DNA from: Marchantia polymorpha subsp. ruderalis
Taxonomy: Eukaryota; Streptophyta; Marchantiopsida; Marchantiales; Marchantiaceae
Direction: 5' to 3'
DNA: 64,000 bases
Assembly (NCBI GenBank): GCA_037833965.1
Contig: AP031353.1
Location: 1,862,501 to 1,926,500, forward strand
Numbering within the stretch: the first letter of the stretch is position 1; every line of letters begins with the position of its first letter. Below, one piece after another: positions 47,217-59,684 of this stretch. The notes beneath the pieces were generated by a model. That model did not search any database, had not been told where the DNA came from, and saw only the letters and a list, made by a program, of their open reading frames with translations. A program made the translations under genes and the position numbers.

Positions 47217-49192
47217 GGCTCGGCATGGATCGATCGATCCGTCCCCATGCCCCGAGCTTTGACTCGTTCTCGGCAGCCACAGACCTACCGGATTATATAG
47301 CCAAATAATTGAGAACGGATCGAGCGAAAGCGCGCAAAGAATATCTAGCACGAAACCGAGCCCCCGACCCCCCCTCCCGGGGGCCTTCACGGGCGTTGTT
47401 AGAAATCGGACGTGGCGGACGACGGAGGCCGAGCCCCCCCGCCCACAGTTGTCGGTCGGTCGCTCCAGGGGTGCTAACCGCGGTTACGGGCGAGCGCGGC
47501 CGGGGAGAGGAAAAGACGGCGCCGCCAAGTTCCCACACGGTATTCGGGAAGCACTTGACCGGCGACGTTGACCGGTGTCCGTCGAGGAGGAGACGAGGGC
47601 GAGAGACCCGCGGGCCGGGCGAGTGACCGGTCCAGACTTCCCGGGCGGGCGGGCGGGATTATCTCGCCACGTGGTGCGCGTCGCGGGGGAGGGAAGATCG
47701 TCGAGATCGGACGGTGCGCGGTGGATCGCGATAATAATTCCGGCTGCATTATTCGGCCCGGATTTGCGGCGCGGGGCGTCCTCCGTCTCGGGCCTGCTCG
47801 CCACGCCGAGCACGAGCGTGGACCCTCGGCCTCAGAAGACCCGACGCGGATCGGCGGGTTCCCGACGATGCACGGAATATGCCCTCGATGCTGCGCGGAT
47901 GGGGGCGGGGCGCGGGTGGCCCGCGATGGCTGCGGAAAGCCTGAGGCACGCCCGCGGCGCAAACGACGCTAGAGCGAAGGTTCCGACGCCTCGTCGCCCT
48001 CCTCCTTTCTGGGAACGGGGCTGTGGGGCTGGGGTTGGGGTTGGGACTGGGGCAGCGAAGGCACGTTTTACTATTCCGCAACCCCAGGCTGGAAGAAGTT
48101 ACCGCGCTGTGGGGGAGGGAGGGGGCAACCCAAACTTCCCGTTAATCGTACAGATTAGAATTTCAAACGCTGGGAGGCCGGGGCTTAATGAATGACGTGC
48201 GGGGCTCGGAGGCGGAACGTGGTGCCGCCCGCGCTGCGCAGCGGGCGGGGCGACGGTAGCTGGCCCCCGCTGGGCGAGCGGCGCAGGCGTTGGCGATGGC
48301 GACATGGGGCTGGCGGGAGCAGAAGGCGCTCGCAGGTCGTGACGGGGGCTCACGAATTGGCGGAGCGAAGTCAGCGATGGCGGGAGGTGATTACGGGCGC
48401 TGTTAGGGTTGATTGATTGATTGATTGACTCCCCGCGCGCGGGGTAAGCGAGTTGGCCGGTGGGGGGTTGGGGCTGGGGCTGGGGGTGGGGGAAAAAAAA
48501 AAGGTGGCTCGCGCTCGTTGCGATGGAGTGTCCGGGAGTGGCGGTATGACCCTGTTGTGATTGAAGAAGGGCGAGGGGCTGAGTCGAGGCAGGGCGGGGG
48601 AGGGGGAGCGGAAGGGGGGAGGGGGCGATGGTCGAAGAGGAGGAGGAGGAGGAGGTATGTTGATGAAGAAGAAGGCGGGGGGCTGGCAGGGACGAGGAGG
48701 TCGGGGTCGAGGACGAGGAGGTGGTGGAGAAGAAAAGAGAGGCGAGGCCGCGAGAGAATGTGGGAGAGTTGTAGTAGTAGTAGACGTAGCTGTAGGAGGA
48801 GCCGAGTGAGGGAGCGCGAGTGTGAGGGAGGGAGCGAGCGAGAGGATTGGAGTGCGAGTTGTGGAGGGATTGGGAGTGGAGGGAGCGCGAGCGAGGGCGG
48901 AGAGATGAGGAGGAGGCGAGGCCGCGAGAAGAGAGGGAGGATGAAGGCAGGGCCGCGCAGAGGCGAGGATCGCACAGGGAAGTGAAAAACGACGGGGGAA
49001 AGGGCGAGGCGAGGGCCGGAGGTCGAACGAGGAAGTCGAGAATTGGGATTCCCCCGAACGAATCAGAAGCAGCACCGTAGCGGAAATCGCAATCGCGAGG
49101 CGCGAGACGCTTGACGGTACGAGATGGTGTTCTGAGAAATTTGAGGAGAACGCGAGGAGGGAGGGAGGGAGCGAAGGGGCAAGCGGGAGGAG

Positions 49193-52100
49193 ATGGCTCA
49201 ATCGGCCAGCTCCTGCGCTTCTTCTCACTCTCGACCTTCGTTCTCTGCTTCGTCGTCGGACAGCAACCCTGCCTCTCCCCGGACCCCGTCAATTTGTAAA
49301 GAGGGACGACTGGATTCTGCGGTTGAGGAGTGTTGTTGCGCGACATCGCCTCCGCTCTCGCCGTTCGCCGCACCGGTGGAGAAGGAGCGATCGTCGCGAG
49401 AACATGACGCGGCCTTGTCGCTCATCGAGAGGTTGGACGATGGCTGGTTTTGGGATAATGTGGTGAGCTGCCGCTGGGGCCAAGCCGCCTCGTCCCTGCC
49501 CGCCATCGCCGAAGGTTCCGGTTCAGCAGCAGCAGCAGCAGCTAGAGATAGATTGGCGGGAGACTCCGCATCCGCGCATGGAATTCGACCCCCTGATGCG
49601 GCGGGACACAGCGCCAGCCAGCGGGATGTCCTCAAGGCTCCCTTCCGGAGCATCGAGATGGTGCAGCCTTTCGTCACGTCGCGGAGCTTTTCCGGTGCCA
49701 GGGATGCGCGAGATCATCAAGGTCTTCCTAGGTCCAGATTGAGGCCGCTCACTCGGCGGACCGGAAGTATGGACGAAAAGCAATGGAAAGACATTAGCTT
49801 CAGCGACAGCGAGCAGAAGCATTTCACCCGGGCGCCGCAAGATTACTCTATCCCCCTTGTCGGAGATAAGCGAATTGAGGTGAGTTCTCTCCTTCTCGTT
49901 CACACCTCACGTTGCACCTCGATGCACACGAATTGGTCTCCCAGATCTCGCTGCAATTGTCGAGTTGCGCATCCCGCATCCCGGAACTAGTCTTCCTTCC
50001 TGCACCATTGAACTCCGTGATTATGAGCTTCACGAATCCTGCCGCTGGGCCTCGCTGACTGATTTTGATGTCGTCTTGGCGTGCAGCCCTCCAATTTGGG
50101 CCTGGGCCAGGTGAGGAGAAGGAGGAACACGATGTTGGACGTTGTTGTACCGTCCAGACGCTTTTCTGATGGCGACGAGACCGCAGACGAAGTGAGCGCA
50201 CCTCTGGCAAACGTCCGCGAGGAAGGCGAGAGCGCTCCTGAGGACAAGTCCTCAAACAAGGTGAGCGCCGGAGAAGTGTGAGCTTATGTCTCTCTCTGTG
50301 TCTCTGTGTGTGATTATGGCTTCTCCGAAATCTAGCGAGCTCTGGTTAGCGGGACGGCAGCACCTCGTAGCCATGGGAAGAGTGCGCAAGCTTGGACTGA
50401 AGCTGGTTTCGAAGGCTCTTAGGGACTCGAGGGTGGGGCGAAGTTGACGAGCGCAGGCAGTGACAGACATCGAAGCGCACAGGGCCCATCGAGAACCAGT
50501 GTGGTCGATTAAGAGTAATCCGACAGAATGTCTGAGCATTCAATTGAGGCAGTTTGTTCGTCGGCTCTCCTTTTTCCTACGTTCGTTTCGGTGTGACAAG
50601 GTTCCTTCGTTTCCCGGAGGCTGGGGTAGCATGGGCTTCGAACTCGAGCTCAAATACGGCGTAGAGGCAACATAACCGAGAAAATTATGAGCGGTGCTTT
50701 GCCAAGATATCTGGCCGTCAAATTGACAACTCGAGCAGAAATGCTGGAGAAGGACCAAGGTATTACCTTGGCCCTTCTCGAGTTCGAAGCCTGACGGCCA
50801 GATGTCACAACAGCGCTCATCGTTCGCCCGGTCATGTACCTCTACGCCGTGCGTGTGTTTACATCAACGAGGCTTTCGGCTAGTATACGCGCTTCTCTCG
50901 TATATTCGATGTGTGCTGAGAAATTGCTCTGGTTTGTTCTGAAATCGGCTTGCCCAAGGTGCTCGGAATGCTTCTCTACATCTCCTAGCGACATGTGATG
51001 ACTGGACCACTGTAGGCCTGTCTGGAGTGCTGACTACCACTCAGTTGTGGAGTCGCGCAAGTGTTTTTCCTCTCTTGCTTTTCCACCACATCGGATTCAC
51101 TCTTGCGGGAGATAGATTGACAGTCTCGTACTGTTATCATTTGAAAGTACCACTTGAAAGGCTTCAGCTATTGATACGGTCCCAGAGATTTGAGCTCGGA
51201 AAGTACTGTGACAACTACGGGATCCTCGAGGGACTGACTGTACGTATCTCGTGGCTCCGCTTCGGGCCATGAGGTACACGTCTCGAAACCAGGTCCCGAT
51301 ACTGACGGTCCTGGAAAGCTCTCCCGGGGCAGGCGTGTACTGCAAGGCTCTCGTACGAGCAAAAGACGATGCATTTTTTGTCGTACACTCTCGCCGAGAA
51401 TCGTTCCAAATGCACGTGGATTGATTCGGGATCTACTTATTCAGATTTTTAGGACCCAACCCGCGTCGAATTACGCAGGTGGTGAGAAGGACGCCACATA
51501 TAACGTGTCCTGATTACATCACGGTTGTGTTCTTGCATATTCTTCATCGTTGTCGTTATCACTCTGTCCCGGTGGAATATGCATTTTTCTCAGAGCTCGT
51601 CTAGTGTCAAGCTCTGCGCTTCAATTGCATTCTCCTTTTCGCGACATTGTGCGTCTGTTGATTACTACATGATCTTAGTCCTTCTGCCGGAGAGGCTTCT
51701 GCATTTACATGATGAGTTGATGAATCGATTGAGTCGTATAAAGAGCTAACCAAAGTCCGTTGAATTGTTCAGAACCAGGTTCCACCAAAGCTGGTGCTGC
51801 CAGGCAAGTTGGGAGGCATCATAACAGGCAGAGATTTGCGGAATGATCAGACAGATAGCAATACGAAGTGGACGCCCCCTCAGAGGCGTGGAGGCAAAAG
51901 GGGAAGAAGAAAAAGTTCAAAAAGTTTAACAGAGATCGAGTATGATGAAATGCGGGGCTGCATGGACCTTGGTTTCAGTATCAACAAAGACGACCTCACT
52001 CCCCGGGTTGTCAATGTGTTTCCTGGCGTGAAGGATGCCTACAAGGGCGGAGATGATCCATTTTTAAATTCTCCTCGAGATAGAGCCAATTCTCCAAAGG

Positions 52101-52234
52101 GCTGGCACCGACGGCCAGAGTCGCCTCTGCTCAAGTGGCAGTTGCCTACACCGAATGGCAACAAAGTGGATATGAAAGCTCAACTGAAGTTCTGGGCCCA
52201 TGCCGTTGCATCTACAGTGGCTGCGGAGTGCTGA
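49193..52234 (+). CDS. DUF1685 family protein
   Basis: Three exons: 49193-49879, 50087-50260 and 51773-52234. All introns are phase 0 with GTGAG donors and CAG acceptors, giving 440 aa. The N-terminal 229 residues are Ser/Ala-rich and largely disordered, with a six-alanine run. Exon 3 holds a basic stretch RRGGKRGRRKSS (possible nuclear signal) and the family core LTEIEYDEMRGCMDLGF (about residues 330-346). The typical end is PNGNKVDMKAQLKFWAHAVASTV. DUF1685 proteins are plant proteins of unknown function with this split signature: an acidic LT-x-x-E-x-x-E-L-x-G-C-x-x-L-G-F block and a K-x-x-L-x-x-W-A-x-A-V-A tail. The ATG is the first after a stop-containing leader and gives the longest consistent frame. 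Intron 2 (50261-51772) is unusually long and holds two hairpins. Confidence 0.85.
50656..50850 (+). ncRNA. Long microRNA-like hairpin in intron 2 of the DUF1685 gene
   Basis: ACGGCGTAGAGG (50656-50667) pairs exactly with CCTCTACGCCGT (50839-50850). Further in, ATGAGCG pairs with CGCTCAT, ATCTGGCCGTCA (50708-50719) with TGACGGCCAGAT (50791-50802), and near the loop GAGAAGG/CCAAGG with CCTTGG/CCTTCTC. The 195-nt foldback with a 12-bp perfect inner duplex flanked by paired segments fits a plant MIRNA precursor. The ATCTGGCCGTCA duplex is the best candidate for the mature pair. The strand is that of the host gene. Confidence 0.72.
51165..51345 (+). ncRNA. Second, weaker foldback in the same intron
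   Basis: TCTCGTGGC (51247-51255) pairs with GCCATGAGG (51266-51274). GTAC and GGGATCC/AGGTCCC segments pair farther out, and GAGCT pairs with AGCTC at the base. There are many bulges. It could be a decayed or imperfect microRNA precursor or a chance structure. Confidence 0.35.
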
Positions 52235-55200
52235 TCTCTTCTCAGTGTTCTGCTCCCAATCAGTTTCAATTGTCCTACATCAAATCAGGTCTTTAGAAAT
52301 ATGTCATCCTGCAAGGCAATCCGCAAACATGGAACATGGAAGGCTGCCGAGTGGAGGAAGTGGTAACCAGCGCTTTGACATCTTATATTTGAGGGCTGGG
52401 TAGTTCGTGTAATTATGAAAAGCTGTGGCGTGCCGAGGAACTGCAGTCTATTGAGTTTGTGCTCAATTCTTTACAGTGAAGAGCCCATAGCTGTATGGAA
52501 AGCAAGCTTGCTTCATATGGTGCTGTTTGCAAGGTTTAGTATTAAGAAATAAGGTATCTGGTAATTGTAAGGCTTTCGGGTTGCTGTGAGCTTCCGAGAT
52601 GGCCACGATTGTCCTTCCAAGGCCCCCTGACTTTGGGGGGCCTTGTTACAAGCTCAAAAGGTCCGTCCCCTGGTCTACCAGACAGGTTGTTCTCCAAAAG
52701 CAGTGTATCTACGTAGTAGTCGGTAATAGGTTGTTTTCATGCGTTTAGTTTAGGGAAAACAGGGGGATAATAGCAAGGGTTGGATTGTAAACTACAGGTC
52801 TCATTGATTTTGGTTCCATTCCCTTTTCCTTCACAATAAGACAGCCCAATATGTCACTGCCTTGCTACCTACCAGCTTCCTCTGCTGCCGTAGTTCAGGA
52901 TTCTGCTCCCTGTCCTGACTTCCCATGATCCGTCTTATCTCTGGGCACCATGGAACCCCCAGCACGACCTCGTGTCGGTAGGTCCTACAAAAGAGCCCTC
53001 TCTCATCTCCTCTTTGCTACATCGTCTCTTAGAGTGTGAATCTGCTGTGCAATTGGGTCTCACCAGGCAGATTCACGTCTACACAGGTCTGTCTACTGTG
53101 CCGAAATCACGGGAAGCTCCCACGCTGTTCCCAATTCTGCTCATCCACTAGTTTGTTTGTAGGAAGGTGTGCTCATAGGAGTGGGCGAAGGTTGCCTTTC
53201 ACAGCTTGTAATATTAGGCTTGGCAAGCTGGGAAGGGGAGCCTGCAGACCCGAAGTGGACGTGCTACCGGTGCCCTGTTTCCCGAGCAAAAGATTATCCA
53301 AGTCATTCCCTCAGTCTTCTTACAGTGTGTATGTGATTAGTAGAGACCCCAATGTATCTCTCCCTACATGGGTCTCCTCCTTTCCTCTGCAAGAATTTCT
53401 CTTCCCCCTCCTTCTGCTCTGCTATGTCCTTCCAGGACTGAGGGTCCATGGCTCCTCTGGCCATGGCAGGCAACCTCAATGAAGATATTCCTCTAACCTC
53501 TATCTTCCTCCCTCTATTTTCCTCCCCATCTTCCCATCTTCCCCTCTTTCCCTCTCCCCCTCTCCTCATCTTCTTTCTCATCTGGACAAGACTGTCCTCT
53601 GACTCAGGAAACGGGCCCAAGCACTGCCTACTTCTCCCAAGAAGTATAGACTCCGGAAATTTGAAAATTTGTAGGTTGTTTGTAAGTTATGAAGTAGGTT
53701 AGGAAATTGTATCTTTAGAGTTGGAAGAGCAGAAGCGGTGGACTCTGTGGACTCTTGAATTCAATAGACTGCAGCAAAGTAGGCCTTTATATACGACTAC
53801 GCCCCATCAGTCTTGCTCATGGATTGGATATTACTTGTGTACTGATGTTTATTCTGATTCTCCTGCCTTTGGCCGAGGACCTGACCAATGCTGTTCTCGC
53901 TTTCAAAGAATTGAGTGCATGTCGCTATAAGTACTGTACTGTGTCTTTGCCGCAAGTGTGTTGTTGTTGGTCGTACAGTGGCTGATCTTTGTCGGTTTTG
54001 TCATATCTCGGTTTCTGTTATGAGAGCTTAAGGCCAGGATGAAAAGCTTCGTGCATTTGGTCATTCTCTCTTTCTCTTTCATGGTGTGCAATGGTACGGC
54101 AGGGACGTGTGCGTATCTTGTCTTCTGTCAAATCTGGAATGTATAAAAATGTGTTTTCTAAATTTTTATGGATTGGAGCTATGCTGTCGTTTAGAGGGTA
54201 AGAAGGTCAAATCCTACCAGAATGATAGGAAACACTGAGTTTATCGTTTCGGAAGCTTCTGAAGCAGTGAAGTTCCACAGTGAAAAATCTGATATCATTC
54301 TACGAAATTTTGATTCCTGAACCAAGGTTCAATGTGTATAATGTATCGAACTATCATTATATCCGCATTGAGAAATTTGTCAAATGAAACATTGAACTCT
54401 AGCCTGACTTTTCATTTTCCACACTTCAACAGTGCAAGATAAGCATTCACAATGGCCTACTACTGATGACGATTGGTCGAGAACTATGACTCAGGAGAGC
54501 GCATAATGTGGTACTCATTCTGTGTCTATTAGGCAAGTGGTGGATTTGGCCGCAGTTGGAAACAGGAGTTTTAAGAATCACATATTTCGAATAGCCTCAA
54601 TCTTGTGGCTTACACTTTCCCGTCTGTATTGAAAACTTTGTTCTCAAGGGAGAGCTCTTGTAACCTTTCAGGTGAGAAGAAGAACACGGACACTATTTCG
54701 GACAGAAGGTATTCGAACGAGCAGATGGGCCCGAAGCAGCTATGGAGCCACACCTGATAGAAAACTTACGTAACTCGCTTTCCCACACATTGACTAGGTT
54801 CTATGAAAAGTTCATAGACTTTCTCCACCCAGGTCATAGAAAATCCAGGTCAGAAGGAAACACCGCTGTGTGCTCAATTATTCGTCCCGAGCTTCGCGTG
54901 CATCAAAGCCGAACATGCGAGGGACGAAAAAGGCACTGCCGCTGTACATCTGCAGGTGTTGATGTTCCACAGTGGAATGCAGTCAAGGTCAACAGAGTGG
55001 CAACGAGAACAATCTAGCGAGTACACAGAAGACTGTGGGAAACACCAATTTACCTCAAATCGCAATACTCGTGCCTTGTTTGATCGTTTCTTCCTGCTTG
55101 TGCAACAAGCAACCATCCTGACTCGTCATACCGGAATTCACCCAGCAGTCGGATATGATCAGATCAGGATCACCGGTAAACCTCTTAAAGATCTCTGGCA

Positions 55201-58200
55201 TTTGTCGATGAAGATGGATCTCAGACCTCTGTCTGTTTCGGAAAGACGAATTCCGACACCGTTCCATGGAAAACCAGGCTGGATAGACATGAGATCGAAT
55301 GTGCCACTTGTGTTCCCGGCAATGAAGATAAATCAGCAGAAATTGTGGACTGTGGATAATTCCGACTTAATGACAGGCAGCTCCAGGGACTTTGTCCCCT
55401 CCCGTGGGCTTCTGGCTTTCTCCATCTCTGCACTTTCCATCTACTCCACTCCAGTGTGGGGTCTGGGGTCTTGCGACCTCTTTCACCTCGAGCACTTTTT
55501 TCTTGTCTGACAGCTCGGACAATGCATTGGCTCTCTGGAATCAAGTTGCGCTTTTCGTCGACGCTAACGACAGATTCTCCTACCATGTCCAGTGCCGCGT
55601 CAGACTGCATTTTATAATCCCAATTCCTGCGATTCTGCACCACACAACCACGAGCAAATTCTCGCCGTTTGACTTGATCGGCCTCTTCGCTGTGTGCTGT
55701 GAAATCTATGTTGTTGAACGGGTAGATGTGACTAAAATGTCGAGACGCAATCGCGAGTTAGTGGCAGCTTGGTCCATGGAGTCACAGGCGACCGAGTGCA
55801 TGGAAGGATTGCGAGGAATTTTGCTCATCCGTCATTCTCGAATGCTCGATCGGTTTCTGGAACATGACGCTCGCAGAATGCGTGACATCATGCTGCAGTG
55901 CTCGATGTCCGTCTTAAAAGCTGGACTGTAAAAGGTCAGCACAATCTCGTAGTTTGTCGCCCCATGATCCAAGTGGATGTACTAAAGCACGTCGAGGCAT
56001 GGAGGAGAAACCATATCCAAGAAGCAGAGTTCTACTGCAGCTCGGAATCACAGCTCTCACGTAAATTGCTCACTTCAAATTCGGAATCTTTTTGGTGCTG
56101 ACAGACTTCCCATGGCCCAGAATATACTCTGTTGTTATTCGCCATCTTCTCCCTGTTCTGTGAAACTTGGCTCCTGACAAGTTCGCCAAATCTGTTCTAT
56201 GACTGACGTCGATTCCATCCAACTTCATCGTGCACCCAACAGCTCATCGACCAGTCTCACGAATCACCATTTGCTTCGAGAGTTTAGACCTCGAATTAGT
56301 GTTTGATTTGATTGCTTTTACATAGATGATATATGAAGTCCAGAAAATGGGAAATTTGTCGAAGTGAAGGATGATTTATCTCTCAATTCCATGATAGTGG
56401 AGCCCAAGTTTCCTTATTTTTGCTATATTGCTTCGCCCCTTTGATAATCAAAATTGAATTGCTAACATGGAATTCACGGTGTTCAATTCACAGCCTCTTA
56501 TTAAATTTACAAATTAAGTGTGATGGATTTTTTTGTAAATCAACATATTAATGTGCTCTATTGAGTACACATCGTTTGGACGACTCAACTTAATAAATAA
56601 AAATGTCTCAGGTTTCTAATGAAAATTTAAATGAGCACTTTTAGAATAATACTGATCGATGCATTAAGAGCAAATGGTACAAAAATGTGTTATAAACTTA
56701 GAAAGCATGTTGTGAATTTATGGAGTTGATTTTGATGCGGTAGTTGGTTCAAGCTTATGTAAACTCTTCTGAGCATTATTGAAACTCTCAAATTCAGATT
56801 CTAAAGTCAAATTTGCAAAATATGAAATAATATACCATCTTCAAGTGCTTGAAAAGTTTTTTTCCGTTTGAATTAGAATCATGTTGTTCAGCTTGATCAC
56901 TCAAAGCGACCCCAAGATATTGAATGAAAAAATTAAGCCTTGAAAATGATCATCATTACAGAATTGTAAGTAGAGAAGAGATGAAAAAATCATTCGTTAT
57001 AAATTTTTTTTTGGGTGTATTTTCTTATCTGGTTTTTGACCTTCTTTACCATACACTAATTTTTTTTGGAAGGAAAATAATTTATTCATAAATGAAATAT
57101 TTCTAAAGATTGAAATAGTCATATAGAATTATAAATGATATCAAAATTAAAATTGTTCGGAACATTTTTCTTGCTCCATAACGAATCAATCTGCACGATT
57201 TAAGTTTGACTGACCAACCAGCATTTTTTATAACGATCAAGACACTATTCCCACTGGAACTTGCGTTATAATGTAGTAAATGGATCCATGGAATAAATGA
57301 CAAGGAAAATTTTAGTCTCAACAATCGGAGATGGCAGCAAGGAGGACTTGAGGAATTGGCCACTCTACCATACTCCATTCGAGTGAGGGCCGTGCACGAC
57401 GTGTTCAATGCTTTCTCCATAGCTGGCAATCCATCGCTCATGTTTTCATTCTGTCAGGAGACGGGAGGTGGTGATTTTGACAGTAGACGTCATAATTCAA
57501 TTCCCTGCAGGGTCAGGCCGCAAGCGTGGATCTGTACTCGTGATCGCGATGAGATTCCTCCATGGGAACGAAGTTCGTGGCAGAACGACGGTCGAATTTC
57601 GCAGTGCAGCCTCGTTCGCAACACAGATAGAGAAGTGGTCGCCGGTCACCCACCACCGGCGGTAGCCGGTCATCCTTTGCCATGAGAGCGCATGAAGGCC
57701 AATCGCCGCTGCCGCAAATGCGAGATAAGCTAGGGGGGCTATTAATAGACGCTAGCACGAAACTGCGCATCGTCCAGCGTCGATCCAGCCTGCCACCAAT
57801 TTTTTTTTAAAAAAACGCCACTCGCTTCGATCGATCGTCTATTATAATGCTCTTCGAGCGCATCTTCCACGACATTGAATGAATGAATGTCGATGGCGGA
57901 GGACCTGCGGGACCGAATGAACAGTCATTCTTCTCCTCCCCATCTCTGGCCTGGTCTCCCAAGCGATGCGGGATTTAGTCCATCCCCTCCCTTCCCCTCG
58001 TTATGTGTTAAGCTTTAGGGGGCAATTTTTCCTTCACCATTTCAAAACAGGCCCTTTTGCGTATCCATGAATAAAAATTACTGGCGGGCACATATCTCAA
58101 CACGTAACTCGACACCAGCTTGTTGCAACGACCAACGAGGCTTTTATATCCATCGGCATATCAAAAAACAGCTCATCATTGAAATTAAATTGGTATTCTG

Positions 58201-58355
58201 ACCAACAGCAACAGGTAAAGATAAAATTGATAATAATACAATCATCTCTTCATTCTTCTCTTTTCTCGCTACTCTGCAATATATACATTTACGAATTTCC
58301 CCGATAAATATCTGTCAAGAAGAATGAAGATAAAATAAAACGATATAAAAATTCC
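52235..58355. other. Intergenic region, no gene recognised
   Basis: Begins with the 3' flank of the DUF1685 gene. Open frames of up to 184 codons (for example 54956-55510) show no known domain and cannot be joined by splice sites into a recognisable protein. 56.3-57.3 kb is AT-rich. A transcribed non-coding locus is possible but unsupported. Confidence 0.4.
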
Positions 58356-58585
58356 AATGAAGGGCAAAAGAGATTGATTTGACGTGAGATGAATAAAAAG
58401 TCTACTGAAGGGCAAAAGAAGTGGATTTGAAGTCAAATAAAGTAATTATTTTAATGAATGGCAAAAGAGATTGATTTGAAGTCATATAAGTAAAAATTGT
58501 AATGAAGGGCTAGATAGTTAGATTTGAAGTCAAATATACTATTTATTCAAATGAAGGGCAAAAGAGTTAGATTTGAAGTCAAGCA
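58356..58585. repeat. 49-bp tandem array upstream of the PLAC8-like gene
   Basis: Five units start at 58356, 58404, 58453, 58501 and 58550 (48-49 bp spacing). Each has AATGAAGGGCAAAAGAG or a variant, then a near-palindrome ATTTGAAGTCAAAT. The spacers are AT-rich. The array ends about 30 bp before the GC-rich leader of the downstream gene, so it lies in the promoter-proximal region. Confidence 0.85.
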
Positions 58586-58599
58586 TGGAAGTGGTCGTT

Positions 58600-59265
58600 A
58601 TTGACTTTGGGGACGCGTGAATTATGACGCGGGAGGCGTGAGAAATAAGGAAATTGGATATGGGAGCTGGGATGCACAGATATGGGGGGGGGAAGGAGCA
58701 CCGTAGCGCCGCTAACGCGGATCCGCCAAGGACGGCACGAGGCCGCCGCGGGGGAAGAGGGGGAAGAGGGGGAATTGGGAACTGCGGGGGCGATCTGGTG
58801 GTCTTGGCAGGTAGACCTGTGGCGGTGATCGGACCAAGGCCCCCCCACCCCCCAAGGCTTCCAAGGTCTCTCTCGTCCCTCGTCCCTCGTCCCCCGTCGC
58901 GCAGAAAGAGCCCACGATTCCAGAGCTCTCTGCCAACTCCAGGACGGCGGGCTGTGCCAATCTGACGCTTTGTTGTCGAAGGAAGCTGGAGCAGATCGAT
59001 CGCTCGCTCGATCACAGCGGATTGCATTCGGCGCAACGTCGCATTGGAGTTCCTTCTGTTTGGTTTCTTGTGCCGCTCGACTTCGGAGCCCGGAGATCGA
59101 TCGTCGGAGTTCCTCGCAAGATCGACTGTTGACCTGCACGTCTCTGCGGCTTCTCTTCCTCTTCCTCTTTGCAGTGAGCGGCAGGCGGGCTGTTTGCTGG
59201 AAATTGGAGACCGGTGCTCTTCGCTTCCTGTGGAACTTATTTTTATAAATTTTTGCTGAGACCAG
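58600..59265 (+). promoter_or_regulatory. GC-rich leader and promoter region of the PLAC8-like gene
   Basis: The composition changes sharply at 58.6 kb to G/C-rich with GGGGGAA and CGATCGAT-type runs. A spliceable exon end ACCAG/GTAATT occurs at 59265. Open frames here on both strands (up to 246 codons on the minus) are unlike any known protein. I read this as promoter plus first non-coding exon. The transcription start cannot be placed. Confidence 0.5.
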
Positions 59266-59684
59266 GTAATTGCCATCACGACAATCTGTCTAGTGTCGAT
59301 TCTGGGAGTGAGGCGAAGGAGATTGCTTTGTGGTGGGTTTAAGTCAGTCTCTGAGCAATGTTACTCTGTTACAGCTTCTAACAGTCAGTCTAGTTTTTGT
59401 GGTGAGGAGTATGGTGAAGATGAGAACATTGTCGAAACTCTGGAGTTCTTTGTCGCAGCAAGTGGAATTTTACTGGATTTTTCTTCCATAGAAAGTTGGA
59501 CTTCTCAGCCCTCGCCTATGAAAGTGGCGGTTTTTCTGAAAATTTTAAGAGCAGAAAATTTTGGAATTTGTAAGGATAGCTCTGGAGTTCTGCAGGTCAC
59601 GACCTCAGATTTTCCAGCATTTGTGATGTCGAACTTTTGTGTGAGCCGACGTACTTGATGCACTCTCAGGTCAGGCTAGCGAAG

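Larger units (their letters stand above)
43600..49192. other. GC-rich low-complexity region upstream of the DUF1685 gene
   Basis: Contains GA-rich (44950-45060), GGGA (45783-45809), GGGGA (46745-46870) and GGA/CGAG-type (48420-48960) tracts, plus copy 2 of the dispersed repeat. Many long frames on both strands have repetitive Arg/Gly/Ser/Pro composition and overlap one another, so I treat them as non-coding. The part nearest 49.2 kb is probably the 5' leader and promoter of the DUF1685 gene. Confidence 0.5.

Noticed and set aside
47474-48195. Several 100-200-codon frames on both strands
   Set aside because: Mutually overlapping frames in high-GC DNA with Arg/Pro/Ala/Gly bias; no similarity to any family.
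48099-49373. Minus-strand open frame of 424 codons and overlapping 285- and 190-codon frames
   Set aside because: Composed of Ser/Pro/Leu low-complexity sequence caused by GGA/GAG-rich DNA on the other strand. They overlap in several frames and run through the start of the well-supported DUF1685 gene.
54956-55510. Plus-strand open frame of 184 codons
   Set aside because: No domain, no conserved motif, and neighbouring frames of similar quality. Kept only as part of an unassigned intergenic stretch.
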